The translations under genes were made by a program, and so were the position numbers. Below, piece by piece: positions 24,360 to 38,548 of a DNA stretch of 64,000 nt. The notes below the pieces were generated by a model, which made no database searches, was not told where the DNA came from, and saw nothing but the letters and a program-made list of their open reading frames with translations. The DNA is from Aurelia coerulea (taxonomy: Eukaryota > Cnidaria > Scyphozoa > Semaeostomeae > Ulmaridae): positions 10,932,501 through 10,996,500 of the forward strand of contig CM076952.1 in the NCBI GenBank assembly GCA_039566865.1, written 5' to 3'. Positions within the stretch are counted from its first letter, which is position 1. Every line of letters begins with the position of its first letter.

Positions 24360-27033
24360 TCTATAGAAATGTGTCCAACAATAGTTGCTGCAGCACTATA
24401 AAAGAAGTAACTGGCAGAACTAAAGTTTTTAAGAACGATGAGTGCAAAACTGTTTATAATATAAATTATAGCTACTAAAGTGCGTTAATCCACACTTTTT
24501 GTGTTTATATTTTGTTTTCTTTTAGAAAATAAACATTTAATTAATCGATGTTTGTTTATGCAGTAAAGCTAAAATGAGACTAAAGAAAATACTAATGTCT
24601 ATAGTAACTTTTCAAAGAATGGTTGCTGCAGCACTGATATAGTGCTTTAAAAGAAGTAACTGGCAGAACTAAAGTTTTTAAGAACGATGAGTGCAAAACT
24701 GTTTATAATATAAATTATAGCTACTAAAGTGCGTTAATCCACACTTTTGTGTTTTTAATTTGTTTTCTTTGAGGAAATAAACATTTAATTAATCGATGTT
24801 TAATTATGCAGTAGAGCTAAAATGCGACAAAAGAAAAAAACTAATGTCTATAGAAATGTGTCCAACAATAGTTGCTGCAGCACTATAAAAGAACTAACTG
24901 GCAGAACTAAAGTTTTTAAGAACGATGAGAGCAAAACTGTTTATAATATAAATTATCGCTACTAAAGTGCGTTAATCCACACTTTTTGTGTCTTTAATTT
25001 GTTTTCTTTGAGAAAATAAACATTTAAATTATCGATGTTTGTTTATGCAGTAAAGCTAAATTGAGACTAAAGAAAAAACTAATGTCTAAAGTAATGTGTC
25101 CAAGAATGGTTGCTGCAGCACTAATATAGTGCCCTAAAAGAAGTAACTGGCAGAACTAAAGTTTTAAAAACGATGAGTGGAAAACTGTTTATAATATAAA
25201 TTATAGCTACTAAAGTGCGTTAATCCACACTTTTTGTGTCTTTAATTTGTTTTCTTTGAGAAAATAAACATTTAATTAATCGATGTTTTTTTATGCAGTA
25301 AAGCTAAAATGACACTAAAGAAAAAACAAATGTTTATAGTAATGTTTCCAAATATGGTTGCTGCAGCACTAATATAGTGCTAAAAAAGAATTAACTAGCA
25401 GAACTAAAGTTTTTAAGTATGATGAGTGCAAAACTGTTTATAATACAAATTATAGCTACTAAAGTGCGTTAATCCACACTTTTTGTGTTTATATTTTGTT
25501 TTCTTTTAGAAATTAAACACTTAATTAATCGATGTTTATTTATGCAGTAAAGCTAAATCAGACTAAAGAAAAAACTAATGTCTATAGTAACTTTTCAAAG
25601 AATGGTTGCTGCAGCACTAACATAGTGCTTTAAAAGAAGTAACTGGCAGAACTAAAGTTTTTAAGAACGATGAGTGCAAAACTGTTTATAATATAAATTA
25701 TAGCTACTAAAGTGCGTTAATCCACACTTTTGTGTTTTTAATTTGTTTTCTTTGAGGAAGTAAACATTTAATTAATCGATGTTTGTTTATGCAGTAAAGC
25801 TAAAATGCGACTAAAGAAAAAAACTAATGTCTATAGAAATGTGTCCAACAATAGTTGCTGCAGCACTATAAAAGAACTAACTGGCAGAACTAAAGTTTTT
25901 AAGAACGATGAGAGCAAAACTGTTTATAATATAAATTATCGCTACTAAAGTGCGTTAATCCACACTTTTTGTGTCTTTGATTTGTTTTCTTTGAGAAAAT
26001 AAATATTTAAATTATCGATGTTTGTTTATGCAGTAAAGCTAAATTGAAACTAAAGAAAAAACTAAGGTCTAAAGTAATGTGTCCAAGAATGGTTGCTGCA
26101 GCACTAATATAGTGCCCTAAAAGAAGTAACTGGTAGAACTAAAGTTTTAAAAACGATGAGTGGAAAACTGTTTATAATATAAATTATAGCTACTAAAGTG
26201 CGTTAATCCACACTTTTTGTGTCTTTAATTTGTTTTCTTTGAGAAAATAAACATTTAATTAATCGATGTTTTTTTATGCAGTAAAGCTAAAATGACACTA
26301 AAGAAAAAACAAATGTTTATAGTAATGTGTCCAAGAATGGTTGCTGCAGCACTAATATAGTGCCCTAAAAGAAGTAACTGGCAGAACTAAAGTTTTAAAA
26401 ACAATGAGTGGAAAACTGTTTATAATATAAATTATAGCTAATAAAGTGCGTTGATCCACACTTTTGTGTTTTTAATTTGTTTTCTTTGAGAAAATAAACA
26501 TTTAGTTAATCGATGTTTGTTTATGCAGTAGAGCTAAAATGCGACTAAAGAAATAAACTAATGTCTATAGAAATGTGTCCAACAATAGTTGCTGCAGCAC
26601 TATAAAAGAAGTAACTGGCAGAACTAAAGTTTTTAAGAACGATGAGAGCAAAACTGTTTATAATATAAATTATAGCTACTAAAGTGCGTTAATCCACACT
26701 TTTTGTGTTTATATTTTGTTTTCTTTTAGAAATTAAACACTTAATTAATCGATGTTTATTTATGCAGTAAAGCTAAATCAGACTAAAGAAAAAACTAATG
26801 TCTATAGTTACTTTTCAAAGAATGGTTGCTGCAGCACTAACATAGTGCTTTAAAAGAAGTAACGGGCAGAACTAAAGTTTTTAGGAACGATGAGTGCAAA
26901 ACTGTTTATAATATAAATTATAGCTACTAAAGTGCGTTAATACACACTTTTTGTGTTTTTATCTTGTTTTCTTTGAGAAATAAACATTTAATTAATCGAT
27001 GTTTGTTTATGTAGTAAAGCTAAAATGAGACTA
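24345..27033 (+). repeat. R block (2,689 bp, 11 monomers), copy 1
   Basis: Markers recur at 2,689 bp: 'gctaaaaaagaatt' at 25,378 and 28,067; 'tttagttaatcgatg' at 26,501 and 29,190; 'tacacacttttt' at 26,941 and 29,630. This is the part of the super-unit where classes E and F alternate with B and C. It has 'gtttaattatgcagtagagc' at 24,799. Confidence 0.8.
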
Positions 27034-29722
27034 AAGAAAATACTAATGTCTATAGAAATGTGTCCAACAATAGTTGCTGCAGCACTATAAAAGAAGTAAC
27101 TGGCAGAACTAAAGTTTTTAAGAACGATGAGTGCAAAACTGTTTATAATATAAATTATAGCTACTAAAGTGCGTTAATCCACACTTTTTGTGTTTATATT
27201 TTGTTTTCTTTTAGAAAATAAACATTTAATTAATCGATGTTTGTTTATGCAGTAAAGCTAAAATGAGACTAAAGAAAATACTAATGTCTATAGTAACTTT
27301 TCAAAGAATGGTTGCTGCAGCACTGATATAGTGCTTTAAAAGAAGTAACTGGCAGAACTAAAGTTTTTAAGAACGATGAGTGCAAAACTGTTTATAATAT
27401 AAATTATAGCTACTAAAGTGCGTTAATCCACACTTTTGTGTTTTTAATTTGTTTTCTTTGAGGAAATAAACATTTAATTAATCGATGTTTGTTTATGCAG
27501 TAAAGCTAAAATGCGACTAAAGAAAAAAACTAATGTCTATAGAAATGTGTCCAACAATAGTTGCTGCAGCACTATAAAAGAACTAACTGGCAGAACTAAA
27601 GTTTTTAAGAACGATGAGAGCAAAACTGTTTATAATATAAATTATCGCTACTAAAGTGCGTTAATCCACACTTTTTGTGTCTTTAATTTGTTTTCTTTGA
27701 GAAAATAAACATTTAAATTATCGATGTTTGTTTATGCAGTAAAGCTAAATTGAGACTAAAGAAAAAACTAATGTCTAAAGTAATGTGTCCAAGAATGGTT
27801 GCTGCAGCACTAATATAGTGCCCTAAAAGAAGTAACTGGCAGAACTAAAGTTTTAAAAACGATGAGTGGAAAACTGTTTATAATATAAATTATAGCTACT
27901 AAAGTGCGTTAATCCACACTTTTTGTGTCTTTAATTTGTTTTCTTTGAGAAAATAAACATTTAATTAATCGATGTTTTTTTATGCAGTAAAGCTAAAATG
28001 ACACTAAAGAAAAAACAAATGTTTATAGTAATGTTTCCAAATATGGTTGCTGCAGCACTAATATAGTGCTAAAAAAGAATTAACTAGCAGAACTAAAGTT
28101 TTTAAGTACGATGAGTGCAAAACTGTTTATAATATAAATTATAGCTACTAAAGTGCGTTAATCCACACTTTTTGTGTTTATATTTTGTTTTCTTTTAGAA
28201 ATTAAACACTTAATTAATCGATGTTTATTTATGCAGTAAAGCTAAATCAGACTAAAGAAAAAACTAATGTCTATAGTAACTTTTCAAAGAATGGTTGCTG
28301 CAGCACTAACATAGTGCTTTAAAAGAAGTAACTGGCAGAACTAAAGTTTTTAAGAACGATGAGTGCAAAACTGTTTATAATATAAATTATAGCTACTAAA
28401 GTGCGTTAATCCACACTTTTGTGTTTTTAATTTGTTTTCTTTGAGGAAATAAACATTTAATTAATCGATGTTTGTTTATGCAGTAAAGCTAAAATGCGAC
28501 TAAAGAAAAAAACTAATGTCTATAGAAATGTGTCCAACAATAGTTGCTGCAGCACTATAAAAGAACTAACTGGCAGAACTAAAGTTTTTAAGAACGATGA
28601 GAGCAAAACTGTTTATAATATATATTATCGCTACTAAAGTGCGTTAATCCACACTTTTTGTGTCTTTAATTTGTTTTCTTTGAGAAAATAAATATTTAAA
28701 TTATCGATGTTTGTTTATGCAGTAAAGCTAAATTGAGACTAAAGAAAAAACTAATGTCTAAAGTAATGTGTCCAAGAATGGTTGCTGCAGCACTAATATA
28801 GTGCCCGAAAAGAAGTAACTGGCAGAACTAAAGTTTTAAAAACGATGAGTGGAAAACTGTTTATAATGTAAATTATAGCTACTAAAGTGCGTTAATCCAC
28901 ACTTTTTGTGTCTTTATTTTGTTTTCTTTGAGAAAATAAACATTTAATTAATCGATGTTTTTTTATGCAGTAAAGCTAAAATGACACTAAAGAAAAAACA
29001 AATGTTTATAGTAATGTGTCCAAGAATGGTTGCTGCAGCACTAATATAGTGCCCTAAAAGAAGTAACTGGCAGAACTAAAGTTTTAAAAACGATGAGTGG
29101 AAAACTGTTTATAATATAAATTATAGCTAATAAAGTGCGTTAATCCACACTTTTGTGTTTTTAATTTGTTTTCTTTGAGAAAATAAACATTTAGTTAATC
29201 GATGTTTGTTTATGCAGTAGAGCTAAAATGCGACTAAAGAAATAAACTAATGTCTATAGAAATGTGTCCAACAATAGTTGCTGCAGCACTATAAAAGAAG
29301 TAACTGGCAGAACTAAAGTTTTTAAGAACGATGAGAGCAAAACTGTTTATAATATAAATTATAGCTACTAAAGTGCGTTAATCCACACTTTTTGTGTTTA
29401 TATTTTGTTTTCTTTTAGAAATTAAACACTTAATTAATCGATGTTTATTTATGCAGTAAAGCTAAATCAGACTAAAGAAAAAACTAATGTCTATAGTAAC
29501 TTTTCAAAGAATGGTTGCTGCAGCACTAACATAGTGCTTTAAAAGAAGTAACGGGTAGAACTAAAGTTTTTAGGAACGATGAGTGCAAAACTGTTTATAA
29601 TATAAATTATAGCTACTAAAGTGCGTTAATACACACTTTTTGTGTTTTTATCTTGTTTTCTTTGAGAAATAAACATTTAATTAATCGATGTTTGTTTATG
29701 TAGTAAAGCTAAAATGAGAGTA
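27034..29722 (+). repeat. R block, copy 2
   Basis: It follows copy 1 in tandem. It shares the motif 'tatcttgttttctttgagaa' and the rare 'ttatgtagtaaag' near its right end, then leads into the micro-inverted monomer. Private changes include 'gtgcccgaaaag' near 28,801. Confidence 0.8.
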
Positions 29723-29760
29723 AAGAAAAAACTAGTATCTATAGTAACATTTCAAAGAAT

Positions 29761-30014
29761 GGTTGCTGCAGCACTAATATAGTGCTTTAAAAGAATTAAC
29801 TGATAGAACTTAAATTTTAAAGAACGATGAGTGCAAAATTTATATTATAAACAGTATAAAATATAGCTACTAAAGTGCGTTGATCCACATTTTTTGTGTC
29901 TTTAATTTATTTTCTTTGAGAAAATAAACATTTAATTAATAGATGTTTGTTTATGCAGTAAAGCTAGATCAGACTAAAGAAAAAACTAATGTCTATAGTA
30001 ACTTTTCAAAGAAT
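29761..30014 (+). repeat. Class G monomer with 19-bp micro-inversion (254 bp), copy 1
   Basis: At 29,837-29,855 this copy reads aatttatattataaacagt, the exact reverse complement of the standard actgtttataatataaatt. The flanks (gagtgcaa on the left, atagctac further right) stay in normal orientation. Seven extra bases (ataaaat) follow the inverted stretch; with one A fewer before it, the net gain is 6 bp and the monomer is 254 bp. It also has unique substitutions: 'aactgatagaacttaaat' and 'actagtatctatag' just upstream. It ends the first super-unit. Confidence 0.92.
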
Positions 30015-31488
30015 GGTTGCTGCAGCACTAACATAGTGTTTTAAAAGAAGTAACGGGCAGAACTAAAGTTTTTAGGAACGATGAGTGCAAAACTGTTTAT
30101 AATATAAATTGTAGCTATTAAAGCGCGTTAATTCACATTTTTTGTGTTTTTATTTTGTTTTCTTTGATAAAATAAACATTTAATTAATCGATGTTTGTTT
30201 ATGCAGTAAAGCTAAAATGAGACTAAAGAAAATACTAATGTCTATAGTAACTTTTCAAAGAATGGTTGCTGCAGCACTGATATAGTGCTTTAAAAGAAGT
30301 AACTGGCAGAACTAAAGTTTTTAAGAACGATGAGTGCAAAACTGTTTATAATATAAATTGTAGCTATTAAAGCGCGTTAATTCACATTTTGTGTGTTTTT
30401 ATTTTGTTTTCTTTGATAAAATAAACATTTAATTAATCGATGTTTGTTTATGCAGTAAAGCTAAAATGAGACTAAAGAAAATACTAATGTCTATAAAAAT
30501 GTGTCCAACAATAGTTGCTGCAGCACTATAAAAGAAGTAACTGGCAGAACTAAAGTTTTTAAGAACGATGAGTGCAAAACTGTTTATAATAGAAATTATA
30601 GCTACTAAAGTGCGTTAATTCACACTTTTGTGTTTTTAATTTGTTTTCTTTTAGAAAATAAACACTTAATTAATCGATTTTTATTTATGCAGTAAAGCTA
30701 AATCAGACTAAAGAAAAAACTAATGTCTATAGTAACTTTTCAAAGAATGGTTGCTGCAGCACTAACATAGTGTTTTAAAAGAAGTAACGGGCAGAACTAA
30801 AGTTTTTAGGAACGATGAGTGCAAAACTGTTTATAATATAAATTGTAGCTATTAAAGCGCGTTAATTCACATTTTTTGTGTTTTTATTTTGTTTTCTTTG
30901 ATAAAATAAACATTTAATTAATCGATGTTTGTTTATGCAGTAAAGCTAAAATGAGACTAAAGAAAATACTAATGTCTATAGTAACTTTTCAAAGAATGGT
31001 TGCTGCAGCACTGATATAGTGCTTTAAAAGAAGTAACTGGCAGAACTAAAGTTTTTAAGAACGATGAGTGCAAAACTGTTTATAATATAAATTGTAGCTA
31101 TTAAAGCGCGTTAATTCACATTTTGTGTGTTTTTATTTTGTTTTCTTTGATAAAATAAACATTTAATTAATCGATGTTTGTTTATGCAGTAAAGCTAAAA
31201 TGAGACTAAAGAAAATACTAATGTCTATAAAAATGTGTCCAACAATAGTTGCTGCAGCACTATAAAAGAAGTAACTGGCAGAACTAAAGTTTTTAAGAAC
31301 GATGAGTGCAAAACTGTTTATAATAGAAATTATAGCTACTAAAGTGCGTGCACTTTTTGTGTTTATATTTTGTTTTCTTTTAGAAAATAAACACTTAATT
31401 AATCGATTTTTATTTATGCAGTAAAGCTAAATCAGACTAAAGAAAAAACTAATGTCTATAGTAACTTTTCAAAGAATGGTTGCTGCAG

Positions 31489-34164
31489 CACTAACATAGT
31501 GCTTTAAAAGAAATAACGGGCAGAACTAAAGTTTTTAGGAACGATGAGTGCAAAACTGTTTATAATATAAATTGTAGCTATTAAAGCGCGTTAATTCACA
31601 TTTTTTGTGTTTTTATTTTGTTTTCTTTGATAAAATAAACATTTAATTAATCGATGTTTGTTTATGCAGTAAAGCTAAAATGAGACTAAAGAAAATACTA
31701 ATGTCTATAGTAACTTTTCAAAGAATGGTTGCTGCAGCACTGATATAGTGCTTTAAAAGAAGTAACTGGCAGAACTAAAGTTTTTAAGAACGATGAGTGC
31801 AAAACTGTTTATAATATAAATTATAGCTACTAAAGTGCGTTAATCCACACTTTTGTGTTTTTAATTTGTTTTCTTTGAGGAAATAAACATTTAATTAATC
31901 GATGTTTGTTTATGCAGTAAAGCTAAAATGCGACTAAAGAAAAAAACTAATGTCTATAGAAATGTGTCCAACAATAGTTACTGCAGCACTATAAAAGAAG
32001 TAACTGGCAGAACTAAAGTTTTTAAGAACGATGAGTGCAAAACTGTTTATAATATAAATTATAGCTACTAAAGTGCGTTAATCCACATTTTTTGTGTTTT
32101 TATTTTGTTTTCTTTGATAAAATAAAAATTTTATTAATCGATGTTTGTTTACGCAGTAAAGCTAAAATGAGACTAAAGAAAATGCTAATGTCTATAGTAA
32201 CTTTTCAAAAAATGGTTGCTGCAGCACTGATATAGTGCTTTAAAAGAAGTAACTGGCAGAACTAAAGTTTTTAAGAACGATGAGTGCAAAACTGTTTATA
32301 ATATAAATTATAGCTACTAAAGTGCGTTAATTCACACTTTTGTGTTTTTAATTTGTTTTCTTTGAGAAAATAAACATTTAATTAATCGATGTTTGTTTAT
32401 GCAGTAAAGCTAAAATGCGACTAAATAAAAAAACTAATTCTTTAGAAATGTGTCCAACAATAGTTGCTGCAGCACTATAAAAGAAGTAACTGGCAGAACT
32501 AAAGTTTTTAAGAACGATGAGTGCAAAACTGTTTATAATATAAATTATAGCTACTAAAGTGCGTTAATTCACACTTTTGTGTTTTTAATTTGTTTTCTTT
32601 GAGAAAATAAACATTTAATTAATCGATGTTTGTTTATGCAGTAAAGCTAAAATGCGACTAAAGAAAAAAACTAATGTCTATAGAAATGTGTCCAACAATA
32701 GTTGCTGCAGCACTCTAAAAGAAGTTACTGGCAGAACTAAAGTTTTTAAGAACGATGAGTGCAAAACTGTTTATAATAGAAATTATAGCTACTAAAGTGC
32801 GTGCACTTTTTGTGTTTATATTTTGTTTTCTTTTAGAAAATAAACACTTAATTAATCGATTTTTATTTATGCAGTAAAGCTAAATCAGACTAAAGAAAAA
32901 ACTAATGTCTATAGTAACTTTTCAAAGAATGGTTGCTGCAGCACTAACATAGTGCTTTAAAAGAAGTAACGGGCAGAACTAAAGTTTTTAGGAACGATGA
33001 GTGCAAAACTGTTTATAATATAAATTGTAGCTATTAAAGCGCGTTAATTCACATTTTGTGTGTTTTTATTTTGTTTTCTTTGATAAAATAAACATTTAAT
33101 TAATCGATGTTTGTTTATGCAGTAAAGCTAAAATTAGACTTAAGAAAATACTAATGTCAATAGTAACTTTTCAAAGAATGGTTGCTGCAGCACTAACATA
33201 GTGCTTTAAAAGAAGTAACGGGCAGAACTAAAGTTTTTAGGAACGATGAGTGCAAAACTGTTTATAATATAAATTGTAGCTATTAAAGCGCGTTAATTCA
33301 CATTTTGTTTTTTTTTATTTTGTTTTCTTTGATAAAATAAACATTTAATTAATCGAAGTTTGTTTATGCAGTAAAGCTAAAATGAGACTAAAGAAAATAC
33401 TAATGTCTATAAAAATGTGTCCAACAATAGTTGCTGCAGCACTATAAAAGAAGTAACTGGCAGAACTAAAGTTTTTAAGAACGATGAGTGCAAAACTGTT
33501 TATAATAGAAATTATAGCTACTAAAGTGCGTGCACTTTTTGTGTTTATATTTTGTTTTCTTTTAGAAAATAAACACTTAATTAATCGATTTTTATTTATG
33601 CAGTAAAGCTAAATCAGATTAAAGAAAAAACTAATGTCTATAGTAACTTTTCAAAGAATGGTTGCTGCAGCACTAACATAGTGCTTTAAAAGAAGTAACG
33701 GGCAGAACTAAAGTTTTTAGGAACGATGAGTGCAAAACTGTTTATAATATAAATTGTAGCTATTAAAGCGCGTTAATTCACATTTTTTGTGTTTTTATTT
33801 TGTTTTCTTTGATAAAATAAACATTTAATTAATCGATGTTTGTTTATGCAGTAAAGCTAAAATGAGACTAAAGAAAATACTAATGTCTATAGTAACTTTT
33901 CAAAGAATGGTTGCTGCAGCACTGATATAGTGCTTTAAAAGAAGTAACTGGCAGAACTAAAGTTTTTAAGAACGATGAGTGCAAAACTGTTTATAATATA
34001 AATTATAGCTACTAAAGTGCGTTAATCCACACTTTTGTGTTTTTAATTTGTTTTCTTTGAGGAAATAAACATTTAATTAATCGATGTTTGTTTATGCAGT
34101 AAAGCTAAAATGCGACTAAAGAAAAAAACTAATGTCTATAGAAATGTGTCCAACAATAGTTGCT
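31489..34164 (+). repeat. P block, copy 3
   Basis: It is collinear with copy 1 at 19,769 and with copy 4 at 7,060. It has 'aaaattttattaatcgatg', where copies 1 and 2 have 'aatagatg'. A private 'agaaataacggg' lies near 31,508. Confidence 0.82.
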
Positions 34165-37100
34165 GCAGAACTATAAAAGAACTAACTGGCAGAACTAAAG
34201 TTTTTAAGAACGATGAGAGCAAAACTGTTTATAATATAAATTTTCGCTACTAAAGTGTGTTAATCCACACTTTTTGTGTCTTTAATTTGTTTTCTTTGAG
34301 AAAATAAACATTTAATTAATCGATGTTTTTTTATGCAGTAAAGCTAAAATGACACTAAAGAAAAAACAAATGTTTAAAGTAATGTTTCCAAATATGGTTG
34401 CTACAGAACTAATATAGTGCTATAAAAGAATTAACTAGCAGAACTAAAGTTTTTAAGTACGATGAGTGCAAAACTGTTTATAATATAAATTATAGATACT
34501 AAAGTGCGTTAATCCACACTTTTTGTGTTTATATTTTGTTTTCTTTTAGAAATTAAACACTTAATTAATCGATGTTTATTTATGCAGTAAAGCTAAATCA
34601 GACTAAAGAAAAAACTAATGTCTATAGTTACTTTTCAAAGAATGGTCGCTGCAGCACTAACATAGTGCTTTAAAAGAAGTAACGGGCAGAACTAAAGTTT
34701 TTAGGAACGATGAGTGCAAAACTGTTTATAATATAAATTGTAGCTATTAAAGCGCGTTAATTCACATTTTTTGTGTTTTTATTTTGTTTTCTTTGATAAA
34801 ATAAACATTTAACTTATCGATGTTTGTTTATGCAGTAAAGCTAAAATGAGACTAAAGAAAATACTAATGTCTATAGTAACTTTTCAAAGAATGGTTGCTG
34901 CAGCACTGATATAGTGCTTTAAAAGAAGTAACTGGCAGAACTAAAGTTTTTAAGAACGATGAGTGCAAAACTGTTTATAATATAAATTATCGCTACTAAA
35001 GTGCGTTAATCCACACTTTTGTGTTTTTAATTTGTTTTCTTTGAGAAAATAAACATTTAATTAATCGATATTTGTTAATGCAGTAAAGCTAAAATGCGAC
35101 TAAAGAAATAAACTAATGTCTATAGAAATGTGTCCAACAATAGTTGCTGCAGCACTATAAAAGAAGTAACTGGCAGAACTAAAGTTTTTAAGTACGATGA
35201 GAGCAAAACTGTTTATAATATAAATTATAGCTACTAAAGTGCGTTAATCCACACTTTTTGTGTTTATATTTTGTTTTCTTTTAGAAATTAGACACTTAAT
35301 TAATCGATGTTTATTTATGCAGTAAAGCTAAATCAGACTAAAGAAAAAACTAATGTCAATAGTAACTTTTCAAAGAATGGTTGCTGCAGCACTAACATAG
35401 TGCTTTAAAAGAAGTAACGGGCAGAACTAAAGTTTTTAGGAACGATGAGTGCAAAACTGTTTATAATATAAATTGTAGCTATTAAAGCGCGTTAATTCAC
35501 ATTTTGTGTGTTTTTATTTTGTTTTCTTTGATAAAATAAGCATTTAATTAATCGATGTTTGTTTATGCAGTAAAGCTAAAATGAGACTAAAGAAAATACT
35601 AATGTCTATAAAAATGTGTCCAACAATAGTTGCTGCAGCACTATAAAAGAAGTAACTGGCAGAACTAAAGTTTTTAAGAACGATGAGTGCAAAACTGTTT
35701 ATAATAGAAATTATAGCTACTAAAGTGCGTGCACTTTTTGTGTTTATATTTTGTTTTCTTTTAGAAAATAAACACTTAATTAATCGAATTTTATTTATGC
35801 AGTAAAGCTAAATCAGACTAAAGAAAAAACTAATGTCTATAGTAACTTTTCAAAGAATGGTTGCTGCAGCACTAACATAGTGCTTTAAAAGAAGTAACGG
35901 GCAGAACTAAAGTTTTTAGGAACGATGAGTGCAAAACTGTTTATAATATAAATTATAGCTACTAAAGTGCGTTAATCCACACTTTTGTGTTTTTAATTTG
36001 TTTTCTTTGAGGAAGTAAACATTTAATTAATCGATGTTTGTTTATGCAGTAAAGCTAAAATGCGACTAAAGAAAAAAACTAATGTCTATAGAAATGTGTC
36101 CAACAATAGTTGCTGCAGCACTATAAAAGAAGTAACTGGCAGAACTAAAGTTTTTAAAAACGATGAGTGCAAAACTGTTTATAATATAAATTGTACCTAT
36201 TAAAGCGCGTTAATTCACATTTTTTGTGTTTATATATTTTTTTTCTTTTAGAAAATAAACACTTAATTAATCGAATTTTATTTATGCAGTAAAGCTAAAT
36301 CAGACTAAAGAAAAAACTAATGTCTATAGTAACTTTTCAAAGAATGGTTGCTGCAGCACTAACATACTCCTTTAAAAGAAGTAACGGGCAGAACTAAAAG
36401 TTTTAGGAAAGATGAGTGCAAAACTGTTTATAATACAAATTGTAGCTATTAAAGCGCGTTAATTCACATTTTTTGTGTTTTTATTTTGTTTTCTTTGATG
36501 AAATAAAAATTTTATTAATCGATGTTTGTTTATGCAGTAAAGCTAAAATGAGACTAAAGAAAATACTAATGTCTATAGTAACTTTTCAAAGAATGGTTGC
36601 TGCAGCACTGATATAGTGCTTTAAAAGAAGTAACTGGCAGAACTAAAGTTTTTAAGAACGATGAGTGCAAAACTGTTTATAATATAAATTATAGCTACTA
36701 AAGTGCGTTAATTCACACTTTTGTGTTTTTAATTTGTTTTCTTTGAGAAAATAAACATTTAATTAATCGATGTTTGTTTATGCAGTAAAGCTAAAATGCG
36801 ACTAAAGAAAAAAACTAATGTCTATAGAAATGTGTCCAACAATAGTTGCTGCAGCACTCTAAAAGAAGTTACTGGCAGAACTAAAGTTTTTAAGAACGAT
36901 GAGTGCAAAACTGTTTATAATAGAAATTATAGCTACTAAAGTGCGTGCACTTTTTGTGTTTATATTTTGTTTTCTTTTAGAAAATAAACACTTAATTAAT
37001 CGATTTTTATTTATGCAGTAAAGCTAAATCAGACTAAAGAAAAAACTAATGTCTATAGTAACTTTTCAAAGAATGGTTGCTGCAGCACTAACATAGTGCT

Positions 37101-38080
37101 TTAAAAGAAGTAACGGGCAGAACTAAAGTTTTTAGGAACGATGAGTGCAAAACTGTTTATAATATAAATTGTAGCTATTAAAGCGCGTTAATTCACATTT
37201 TTTGTGTTTTTATTTTGTTTTCTTTGATAAAATAAACATTTAATTAATCGATGTTTGTTTATGCAGTAAAGCTAAAATTAGACTAAAGAAAATACTAATG
37301 TCTATAGTAACTTTTCAAAGAATGGTTGCTGCAGCACTGATATAGTGCTTTAAAAGAAGTAACTGGCAGAACTAAAGTTTTTAAGAACGATGAGTGCAAA
37401 ACTGTTTATAATATAAATTGTAGCTATTAAAGCGCGTTAATTCACATTTTTTGTGTTTTTATTTTGTTTTCTTTGATAAAATAAACATTTAATTAATCGA
37501 TGTTTGTTTATGCAGTAAAGCTAAAATGAGACTAAAGAAAATACTAATGTCTATAAAAATGTGTCCAACAATAGTTGCTGCAGCACTATAAAAGAAGTAA
37601 CTGGCAGAACTAAAGTTTTTAAGAACGATGAGTGCAAAACTGTTTATAATAGAAATTATAGCTACTAAAGTGCGTTAATTCACACTTTTGTGTTTTTAAT
37701 TTGTTTTCTTTTAGAAAATAAACACTTAATTAATCGATTTTTATTTATGCAGTAAAGCTAAATCAGACTAAAGAAAAAACTAATGTCTATAGTAACTTTT
37801 CAAAGAATGGTTGCTGCAGCACTAACATAGTGCTTTAAAAGAAGTAACGGGCAGAACTAAAGTTTTTAGGAACGATGAGTGCAAAACTGTTTATAATATA
37901 AATTGTAGCTATTAAAGCGCGTTAATTCACATTTTTTGTGTTTTTATTTTGTTTTCTTTGATAAAATAAACATTCAATTAATCGATGTTTGTTTATGCAG
38001 TAAAGCTAAAATTAGACTCAAGAAAATACTAATGTCTATAGTAACTTTTCAAAGAATGGTTGCTGCAGCACTGATATAGT
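34089..38080 (+). repeat. Q block, copy 3
   Basis: It carries the full Q marker series ('attttcgctac' at 34,240; 'ttgttaatgcag' at 35,072; 'ttatatatt' at 36,230; 'agactcaag' at 38,013). Private changes include 'attgtacctattaaagcgcg' at 36,190 and 'ctaaaagttttaggaaagatg' in pieces near 36,395. Confidence 0.8.
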
Positions 38081-38548
38081 GCTTTAAAAGAAGTAACTGG
38101 CAGAACTAAAGTTTTTAAGAACGATGAGTGCAAAACTGTTTATAATATAAATTGTAGCTATTAAAGCGCGTTAATTCACATTTTGTGTGTTTTTATTTTG
38201 TTTTCTTTGATAAAATAAACATTTAATTAATCGATGTTTGTTTATGCAGTAAAGCTAAAATGAGACTAAAGAAAATACTAATGTCAATAAAAATGTGTCC
38301 AACAATAGTTGCTGCAGCACTATAAAAGAAGTAACTGGCAGAACTAAAGTTTTTAAGAACGATGAGTGCAAAACTGTTTATAATAGAAATTATAGCTACT
38401 AAAGTGCGTGCACTTTTTGTGTTTATATTTTGTTTTCTTTTAGAAAATAAACACTTAATTAATCGATTTTTATTTATGCAGTAAAGCTAAATCAGACTAA
38501 AGAAAAAACTAATGTCTATAGTAACTTTTCAAAGAATGGTTGCTGCAG

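Larger units (their letters stand above)
10231..29999 (+). repeat. Super-unit 1 of the macro higher-order repeat (19,769 bp, ~81 monomers)
   Basis: Markers at 10,801, 12,211, 13,532, 14,471 and 15,302 recur 19,769-19,770 bp later (19,776 from 16.4 to 18.3 kb). Markers at 20,503, 21,824, 24,801 and 29,801 recur exactly 18,537 bp later. The two offsets meet at about 20,010, so this stretch is followed directly by a second copy. The internal order is Q tail, P, Q, P, 5-monomer pair, R, R, then the micro-inverted monomer. Ends are placed to within tens of bases. Confidence 0.82.
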
